Shown piece after piece: positions 57,901 through 64,000 of a stretch of DNA of 64,000 nucleotides; position 1 is the first letter of the stretch, and each line of letters begins with the position of its first letter. A model generated the notes under the pieces. The model made no database searches. It worked only from the letters and a program-made list of their open reading frames with translations, and was not told where the DNA came from. The position numbers and the translations under genes were made by a program. Origin of the DNA: Xiphophorus maculatus (taxonomy: Eukaryota; Chordata; Actinopteri; Cyprinodontiformes; Poeciliidae); assembly GCF_002775205.1 (NCBI RefSeq), contig NC_036446.1, positions 16,492,565 to 16,556,564 on the forward strand. Direction: 5' to 3'.

Positions 57901-60900
57901 AATCTGCTGGCATTTCAAACAGTCCCAGAATACCACACCTGGCACTAAAGTGATTAATCGGTTATTGAAATAATCGTCTAATTTGGTAATCTGTTAATAG
58001 TTAACTGGAGTATGCCTACTCAAAAAAAACAAGCCATTTGTTGAAAAAACAAACAAAAAAATAATAATAATTGAGCAAAAACTGTACGGAATAAATGTAC
58101 ATTTTGCACTTAAGATAAAGAAACTTCTGTCTTAAAGTACGTTTTAGTTAAAACACCTTAAGTGGCAAGTTTTAGCTTCACCTGGTTCAAATTCACTAAA
58201 GGAATGTTGTGGTATTGCATTTTAGGCAATAAAATGATTCTTATTTTAAAAAGTAATACAAATATTCATTTATTTGCATATTTTAATATTTTTCTAACAT
58301 TGTATAAAAGGTTTAAGTGGTTAAATGTAAAATCTGCACAATGTGCCCATTTTTTAAATACAATTAATCATCAAAATAAATCAAATAATTGATTACTAAA
58401 ATAATTGTTAGCTGCAGCCTCATCTTACCTTCCCATATTTGCCAAACAGGTTCTTTAAATCAGCTGCTTTGGTGTTTGAAGAAAGGCCGCTCACCCACAC
58501 GTTACGAGAGGAGCTGCTCACACCTGTAGATAGAGATTTTTTAAAACACATTGTTAGTATTAATTGCAAGACTACTGCCAAAAAGTTGGATGTTGAATAT
58601 TTAAGTGCCGTACCCTTTTCATCCTTTGCTGCTTTTCCATCTCTGTCTCTTGAAGAGCTAGAACATGAATGTTACAAAACCAAACAGGAAATGAGTGAAG
58701 GCAAATAAAGCCATGACAAGGGGAAAAAAAACATCCATCTAGTGGATTTAACAGCATCTTTTCAACGGTTGAAGAAGGGGAAAAAAAAAAATCCTTTAGG
58801 CAAGACGTGGATCTGAGCCATTGTCTGATAAGCTTCATGGTTTTTCCAGTGGCGTGATGGGTCAGGTGGTTAGCCAATTTTTAATCCCTGGGTCAATGAA
58901 ATCTTCAGTGGTCTGGTCAACGTCAGCAAATCATTGGACCAAAAAAAAAAAGTTTTTTTAAATCATCATGGAGGCTAATGCCGTTTTTACACTGCCTTGT
59001 GTAAAAACTGCAAAAGATTTTTAAAACTTCTCAAAAGGTCAAAGTAACAAAATAAGAGTTGTTTTCTTGTCTCCGGGTTAATTAGATATACGTTAACCAA
59101 CTTCAGAGAAATAACGCAAAGCAGCAAACTGCAGGGTAAGGTACATCAGTGAATACTTCCCTTATGGCAAAAAATAAAAATCATCTTGAGGCTACCCACA
59201 ATGCTGCGCTCTTAGTGAGGTGGACTTGGTAGAAGAATCAAAGAACTGACATAGAAAGACAAACCTCTTTGCTTGACCTGAGGCCCCTGTGGCAGACGGG
59301 CCTTTCTTCCCAGAATCCTTTTCTTTATCTTCGGTTTCAGCCTTCATCATGGCGTCTTTCTTCGTGGGCTCGTCATCGTCTTTCGTACCATCTTCCTCCA
59401 TGTCTTCATCCTTCATGTCATCATCTTGGCCCGTCTCGGCACAAGTCTCAGTGCCCTTCTCTGCCTCTGTATCTGGAAGTTTCACATGTTTACCTGTTTC
59501 CAGGAGGTCGTCGCCATCAACATCCAGGGTGATGGCATCTTCGTTTTGGATTGAGACGGATAGGTGATCGTCCTCCGCTTCTCTAGAGGAGCTCAAGGTT
59601 TCAGCATCCCTCTCGGCTTCTTCTGTCTCTGCCTCGGCCTCTGGTTCCGGTTCTGGGTCTGCGTCTGCATCTGCATCCTCATCCACCTCTGCATCTACCT
59701 CTGGGTCGGGCTCTGAGTCAGCGTCAGCCGCCATGGTTTCAGACTCGGGCTCAGGCTCAGAGTGAGCGAGGCTGTCCTCACACGGTGGAGGCTTTGAATT
59801 TTCGCGACTACCATCATCGGTATCAGTTATATCTGAGGGATTTAACAAGGATAAACATGGCAAACAGACATCTTAACATTGACATGTCGCATGTTACTTG
59901 ACCTACAAAAGTAGAATATAAAGCACATTCAGTGTTAATGGTCATCGAGGGCGCGGATACCACAGGAAGACAACACACACAATCTTCACTGAAAACATGG
60001 GATAAGTTGAGGCTCGTTTCTTGGCACAACTTCAACTGCAGTCATCTTTCGCAGTGGAGGTGTAGCTGTTCACCAGGTGAAAACAATTATACCAAGTCCA
60101 TATATGGAGTTAGGACATCTCTTATTTTTTCCTCCAATAGAGTTCAGTCTGTAAAAGCTCATGGAGGGTTTAAGTGCTCTTCCAATATTTCTTCAGTTGT
60201 GAAGGAAAGTGTCCCATCAACAAAAATGCTTTATTATCAAGGGAAGCTTGCAGCAAGGTGTCCAGTCACCAGTCCACAAAAAGCCTGTCCTTTTAGTGGA
60301 GCAGTCCATAAATTCCAGTCTCAGTTAAAAATGAATGTGGTCCGGGGTCTCTTCCTGTACGCAGCAAAGTGGGACGTCTGTCCGCTGGATAGAAAACGTC
60401 CTCCATGCGGTGCTGCCTTTAGACACAAGGCCTTGGCATCATTATAAGGGGTTTCAATGAACGCAGCAGTCCTCGACTTTAACTGATCCAAGCTCATTCA
60501 TTCAATTCCAGTTTCCCCTGTAAAATAGTGCCTGACTCCAGTGGACAAAACGCAGATTCATTCACATGTTTTACCAGTACATTTATCACAGGTCTATCCA
60601 ATCATGTCAGTCACTGCTAGAAGCGTTGTGATCTTGAAATGGCTTGCTTTTTCATCTGATGGGACATAAAAATGTCCTCACAAAACGTTGATTTTCATAA
60701 AACGTTGGGACTCCAGAGACAACTGAACTTTTTATCGCAGCAGCAAATAATCAACTGGATGCATAAAGATTAAAGCGACCCAGACCTGAGGATACACTGC
60801 ATCTCCAAAAAGGTAAGGAAACCATACAATTGGTTCTTCAAAGTTATCTAAAATAGCCCATCACTACTCTCTAGAGCGCAGCACTAGCAAACGCATTTAA

Positions 60901-63327
60901 CACTATCTGATGAAACTTAGCAAGAGGTTTTATCATCAGTTTGCAGCTAAAAAAAAAAAAAGAAATTAAATTAACATGAAAAGTTAATTGGCAACATACA
61001 TACCCTTTTCTGATTCATACTCTTCAACTTCCTAAAAAAAACAAAAACAACAAGAATTGTAAGAGTTGAGACCATTTTCCCCCCACATATAAACATCATC
61101 TCTATTCTATTATGGTATTTCTGTTACATAAGCATTAAGAAAAAATCTGAAAAAAGCTTGCTATTTGTTATAGTCATCTGAAAAAAAAAAAGGTTCTGAA
61201 GAAATACCATCAATTTTCAGCACACATTAACTCTGCAGTTTATTTGGCATCATGTCACCTGGGACAGTCAAGATTACAAATAGGTATAGTATTTACACGC
61301 TTCATTTTTTCTCTCTCAGCCAGCAGAGTGATTGCAGGAAAGAAGGGGAGCGAATCAAACTGAATCTGGGGAGTGAGGGAGTTTTCTCTTCGGCCTACAC
61401 AAAGGCAGGAATACAGCGCAGTACACCACAGCCACGTCAAACAAAATGTTTTTGCAAAGTATGGGTGCTGTTCATTTTGACCTTTCATTTCATAATTTAG
61501 CAGTTCTGGTCTAACGGACCTGGCTGTTACAAAATGTTTAGCACCACCGATGCATCCTTTCCTGTCTGCCTTGGGGACATTTTGTATGAACTTTAAAAGC
61601 TGATGATTAAATTGCAATCATCTCTAATCTTTCTCAGCTGGCGGGTCACGGTGTTCTTGTCCAGGTCTAAAACAAATGTCAAGGGAACAAAAACAAAAAA
61701 AGAAAAAACAAAACAAAAAACATAGAAATAAATGGAGTCATATCTATTCAGTCTCCTTGCAGAAAGGAGCTGATATTGTCCTGAAATCCAACTTCAACTC
61801 ATTGTTTTACATGTGTTAATTAGGAGTGGTGAAACGCAGATACCACACAGGCTGTATCAAATATTACTTCCCTTTTTAAACAAAGGGGTGCCCAAGTTAC
61901 GTCGCCAAGCAACAGAGAGTCAGCTGGTGGCACCATTATGTGACTACAATCTGAAACTGAGGACGTAAGTCAGCATCATTGCCTTTTACAATGGTTATTG
62001 ATTGCCCTTATTATATCATCATTGTGATTAATTCATGCTACACTCACCTTGGAAGACACGTCTTCTTCCACGGTATTTTCCAAATCAGAATCTGATTTCT
62101 TCCCTGAAACATCAAGTACATACACGTACTATGGAGTCAATATATGAAACTTAATAAGCACCATTCACACTCTCTTGAAACAATAAAACAATGAGTTGAC
62201 CAGCATTACCTCTGGATTTTCCACTTAACCTCGACAATGAATCAGTCGACTCAGGAGTCGGAATGTACTCTGGGTCGCCGCCTTCATCTTCAATAGCCTT
62301 AAAAAGATATTTTTACAGATTAAAAAAAAAATCCACCCATCAACTCACTTCTTACAAATGCGAGATTATTAAAAACACAATCCAAAATCTTGGTATATTT
62401 TACACCCAAGAGGGTGGGCACAAATGTGAGAAATTAACCACAAATCCATACACTGCTCATCTATACCATCGTCTGTGCAAAAGGCAGAGTAAACACTGGA
62501 TCTGTTACTAGTCCTTCACAAGGCAACAAACACTAACTAGCCAAAAAAAGACACTGGATGGCAATTTAGAGAAACCAGTTAAACTATTAAGAATCTATAT
62601 ATTTATTTTTGACTCTAGATCTAGGAGAAAGTCGGAGTATCCGAAGTGACTCCACAAATGCAGGGAGAGGGCATGCAAACTCCTTCCCGAAGGACTTCAG
62701 GCCGGGATTTGGATCCAGAACATGCGAGGCTGTATTTCAGCAGCTGAGGCTAATCATGTGTAATTTGCAGCACCCGTTCATTCCCCTTTCATTTCAAATA
62801 AAATATGCAGAGGGGTTTTTTTTTTTTCAAAGTACGATTAGTATTTTTCTCAAACGTAGATTTTCCGTTTGGCACCAATTTAGGGCGAGTTTTCAATTTC
62901 CATTTTTAGGGTTACAACAAGTCAAGGCGATAGCCGTTGAAGATTGAACCGAACATATTTACCATTTACCTATTAATTTACCAAACAAGACTGCGCATAC
63001 GTTCACATATGGGAAATACAAGAACCGAGTCCCCCCAGTTTAAACCGTATGAGTGGCCATTTATCGATCTGGACAAAAAAAGAGCGGCTGGAAAGACCGT
63101 CACAACATTAGCTAGGATTAGCACTAGCCTCTCTGCATCGCACACAGAACTCATTCAACCGTCCTGCTAAAACAACGAATTCGTTCACTTACTTGCTTAA
63201 GCCTTGAAAGCAAAACACTTTTTACGCCAAACGTGTCCAATCCCCTTCTTTTGAGCTCGGATTTAAGATCGACAACCCTTAATTCGGATATTTTCTTTGA
63301 ATCCGTTGAAATGGCACCCGACGCCAT
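51834..63327 (-). CDS. sltm: SLTM, SAFB-like transcription modulator (20 coding exons, complete)
   Basis: Nuclear SAP/RRM protein of the SAFB family, known to act in general transcription repression and RNA binding. Coding exons in order: 63193-63327, 62210-62297, 62048-62103, 61004-61031, 59265-59832, 58614-58657, 58429-58523, 57664-57813, 57461-57570, 57228-57367, 57057-57154, 56914-56970, 56672-56817, 56386-56566, 55548-55672, 54798-54968, 53583-53864, 53410-53503, 52031-52179, 51834-51942; 2,826 nt, 941 aa, phases closed. SAP domain about 10-48; very acidic 100-280; RRM about 314-388; Lys/Ser-rich linker; Arg/Glu coiled coil about 555-670; Arg/Gly-rich C terminus ending GASRPF. An in-frame TAA 15 nt upstream fixes the start. 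SLTM is preferred over SAFB1/2 because of synteny and the blocks [24 protein letters not shown] and NRQQNRF. Confidence 0.95.
52031..52179 (-). CDS. sltm: sltm exon 19
   Basis: Residues 857-906, [20 protein letters not shown] then [11 protein letters not shown], matching the vertebrate SLTM C-terminal block. Acceptor TGGTTGCAG, donor GTAAAC. Confidence 0.94.
52180..53409. other. sltm intron 18
   Basis: 1.2-kb AT-rich intron containing the MITE at 52396-52770; nothing else recognised. Confidence 0.7.
52396..52770. mobile_element. hAT-like MITE
   Basis: The left end GATCTGTCACAATAACTAAT and the right end ATTTATTGCGACAGGCCCAT form imperfect inverted repeats around a core TGTC(A/G)CAATAA. The interior (GATAAATTGTCCCAAAGATT, ATTGCGATAAAC, GAGACCATTTTTAAG) matches a common fish family. 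Confidence 0.65.
53410..53503 (-). CDS. sltm: sltm exon 18
   Basis: Residues 825-856, [18 protein letters not shown] then [13 protein letters not shown]. Acceptor CGTGCAG, donor GTGAGT. Confidence 0.88.
53583..53864 (-). CDS. sltm: sltm exon 17 (Arg/Pro-rich)
   Basis: Residues 731-825, [40 protein letters not shown] and [13 protein letters not shown]. The acceptor is TTTTCCAAG, an AAG site. GC content is high compared with its flanks. Confidence 0.92.
53865..54797. other. sltm intron 16
   Basis: About 54,085-54,360 has a balanced composition and reads like a decayed dispersed repeat (AGAGGTTGCTAGGTAACGAC near 54,322), family not identified. No gene. Confidence 0.5.
54798..54968 (-). CDS. 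sltm: sltm exon 16
   Basis: Residues 674-731, [20 protein letters not shown] then NYNRQQNRF and [10 protein letters not shown]. Acceptor TGTTTCAG, donor GTATGT. Confidence 0.94.
54969..56385. other. sltm introns 14 and 15
   Basis: Two introns of about 0.6 and 0.7 kb with nothing recognisable beyond AT-rich sequence. Confidence 0.6.
55548..55672 (-). CDS. sltm: sltm exon 15
   Basis: Residues 633-674, [20 protein letters not shown] then [14 protein letters not shown]. Acceptor TTTTAAAG. The donor GTATTT is poor but protein continuity supports it. Confidence 0.92.
56386..56566 (-). CDS. sltm: sltm exon 14 (Arg/Glu coiled coil)
   Basis: Residues 572-632, a continuous RE-rich helix ([37 protein letters not shown]). 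Acceptor CTGTGCAG, donor GTAAAA. Confidence 0.95.
56672..56817 (-). CDS. sltm: sltm exon 13
   Basis: Residues 524-572, [20 protein letters not shown] then [12 protein letters not shown], leading into the coiled coil. Acceptor TTTTCTCAG, donor GTATCT. Confidence 0.92.
56914..56970 (-). CDS. sltm: sltm exon 12
   Basis: Residues 505-523, [19 protein letters not shown]. Acceptor after a T8 tract; the donor is GTTAAA, which is weak. Confidence 0.85.
57057..57154 (-). CDS. sltm: sltm exon 11
   Basis: Residues 472-504, [18 protein letters not shown] then [13 protein letters not shown]. Acceptor TTCTTCCAG, donor GTACGG. Confidence 0.86.
57228..57367 (-). CDS. sltm: sltm exon 10
   Basis: Residues 425-472, Lys/Ser/Asp-rich ([28 protein letters not shown]). 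Acceptor ATTTAG, donor GTAAGT. Confidence 0.86.
57461..57570 (-). CDS. sltm: sltm exon 9
   Basis: Residues 389-425, [18 protein letters not shown] then [11 protein letters not shown]. Acceptor TTTAAAAG, donor GTGAGT. The upstream intron is only 93 nt. Confidence 0.88.
57664..57813 (-). CDS. sltm: sltm exon 8 (RRM, second half)
   Basis: Residues 339-388, [20 protein letters not shown] then [13 protein letters not shown] and [11 protein letters not shown]1 corresponds to KCYGLVTM. Acceptor TTTTCAACAG, donor GTAGGC. Confidence 0.95.
57941..58420. mobile_element. MITE family A, copy 3
   Basis: The right end ATTACTAAAATAATTGTTAG then CTGCAGCCT matches copy 1, and the left end AGTGATTAATCGGTTATTG resembles its left end. 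The interior shares GCATTTTAGGCAATAAAATG and TAAGTGGTTAAATGTAAAAT. It fills most of sltm intron 7 and ends right at the exon 7 donor. Confidence 0.7.
58429..58523 (-). CDS. sltm: sltm exon 7 (RRM, first half)
   Basis: Residues 307-338. [20 protein letters not shown] then GKYGK starts the RRM (RNP2 = VWVSGL). The donor is GTAAGA; a MITE starts 8 nt further. Confidence 0.95.
58614..58657 (-). CDS. sltm: sltm exon 6
   Basis: Residues 292-307, [14 protein letters not shown]. Acceptor TGTTCTAG, donor GTACGG; 44 nt. Confidence 0.85.
58658..61003. other. sltm introns 4 and 5
   Basis: Introns of about 0.6 kb (58658-59264) and 1.2 kb (59833-61003), on either side of exon 5. No repeats or genes are identified in either. 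Confidence 0.6.
59265..59832 (-). CDS. sltm: sltm exon 5 (acidic region)
   Basis: Residues 103-292. Asp/Glu/Ala/Pro-rich with imperfect DADADAD and EPEPEAEAE runs, then the conserved [18 protein letters not shown] and [12 protein letters not shown]. Acceptor TCCCTCAG, donor GTTTGT. Confidence 0.93.
61004..61031 (-). CDS. sltm: sltm exon 4 (28-nt microexon)
   Basis: Residues 94-103, EVEEYESEK plus one base. A long T tract precedes the acceptor; the donor is GTATGT. Including it is required to keep exons 3 and 5 in frame. Confidence 0.8.
62048..62103 (-). CDS. sltm: sltm exon 3
   Basis: Residues 75-93, [18 protein letters not shown]. Acceptor GATGTTTCAG, donor GTGAGT. Confidence 0.85.
62210..62297 (-). 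CDS. sltm: sltm exon 2
   Basis: Residues 46-75, [18 protein letters not shown] then [11 protein letters not shown], closing the SAP domain. The acceptor is TTTTTAAG (AAG type); the donor GTAATG is weak. Confidence 0.88.
63193..63327 (-). CDS. sltm: sltm exon 1 (SAP domain)
   Basis: Residues 1-45. [20 protein letters not shown] then [12 protein letters not shown] is the SAP DNA-binding motif. The start context AAAATGG is strong; donor GTAAGT. Confidence 0.95.
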
Positions 63328-64000
63328 TTTACCTCCAGATTAGCGAGACGGTTTCTTCCTCGTGGTCTTTGATCAAATGCCACAGCGCCGCCTACTGTCA
63401 GTGCACCGACTGAGCTACTGTAATATATTCGAGAAAAATGACTTTTCTTCATAAGAACAAAGTAACACTGCTTTACTGTATTGTTTGGCAGTTTAACATA
63501 CAAATAAGCAGTTATTCAGGACTTTAAAAACACAAACGCATGAGAACACAATTAAATGATAATTAGATCACCAACACAAACACTGGGAGGAAATGTATTC
63601 ATATATTATATACTATAAAGCTGCTCAGCAAACCCATGACTTTTGTGTTTGACTTCAGTGCTAAAAGTGCTCGAAATATAAAGTGAGACCTTAAAAAGTA
63701 GATTAAATCACACTGGGATTTATGTGTATTAAACTCCACATAAACAAGCTCCAGATAAGATGTGAACAGTGAATATTGGCGCTTTGTGGTGAACATACTG
63801 TATGTACATCATTGTGCTAGGATTATAATTAACCCTCACATTACATGTACTAGACATATATTTATTTCTGGATATCTTCTATTTTAAACAACTATTTCAT
63901 GAATATAATTTGTAAAGATGACTTTAACTAATTAAGCATTCCTTTTTTTCTCAGGTATATTTTCTGGATAACAATGTAACTCCTTCAGACTTCCACACTC
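63328..64000. promoter_or_regulatory. sltm 5' UTR / upstream region
   Basis: The first 90 bp above the start codon contain several CpGs (GCGCCGCC at 63384-63392 region) and are the likely core promoter of the minus-strand sltm. No TATA box is apparent at a usual distance. Beyond 63,430 the sequence is AT-rich without a recognised feature. Confidence 0.4.

Larger units (their letters stand above)
61032..63192. other. sltm introns 1-3
   Basis: About 62,617-62,735 carries a dispersed repeat scrap (GGGAGAGGGCATGCAAACTC, GGCCGGGATTTGGATCCAGA); otherwise nothing is recognised. Confidence 0.5.

Overview
The window is vertebrate nuclear DNA from a teleost fish. Genes are split into many GT-AG exons, intergenic sequence is AT-rich, and the repeats are fish-type: a tRNA-derived SINE, an L2-type LINE tail, Tc1/mariner remnants and non-autonomous hAT-like elements. 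The order ADAM10 - MINDY2 - SLTM is the conserved vertebrate order (human 15q21-q22). A percomorph, possibly a cyprinodontiform, is my inference from the repeats; the species is not determined. I see no prokaryotic operon, CRISPR array or phage.

Layout. (1) 1-28,902, minus strand: adam10, 16 coding exons. The reconstructed CDS is 2,277 nt (758 aa) and every exon-exon phase closes. It is a complete membrane sheddase: signal peptide, cysteine-switch prodomain, RKKR processing site, HExxHxxGxxH zinc site, disintegrin/Cys-rich region, one transmembrane helix and a short basic tail. (2) 28,903-31,293: 2.4 kb head-to-head intergenic region with ETS-type and CRE motifs and a perfect 40-bp palindrome. 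(3) 31,294-44,018, plus strand: mindy2 (fam63b), 9 coding exons, 1,974 nt, 657 aa, a K48-selective deubiquitinase with catalytic Cys282 and His464. (4) 44,019-51,833: tail-to-tail region holding the 3' UTRs of mindy2 and sltm. (5) 51,834-63,327, minus strand: sltm, 20 coding exons, 2,826 nt, 941 aa, a SAP/RRM nuclear protein. (6) 63,328-64,000: sltm upstream region.

The three genes work in different pathways (ectodomain shedding, ubiquitin-chain trimming, chromatin-linked RNA/transcription control); their proximity is ancestral synteny and not an operon. 

The most unusual structure is in mindy2 intron 3. About 240 bp containing the end of mindy2 exon 1 (including the catalytic-Cys motif NGPCPLLAI), its 5' splice site and the adjoining intron is duplicated at 37,318-37,554, wedged between a MITE and a Tc1/mariner remnant. 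Other observations: a full SINE insertion with a perfect 14-bp target-site duplication, three related MITE copies (one starting 8 nt after an sltm 5' splice site), perfect hairpins and palindromes, a CA repeat beside a weak adam10 donor, and a strong-context uORF in mindy2. I found no evidence of a wholly new molecular system.
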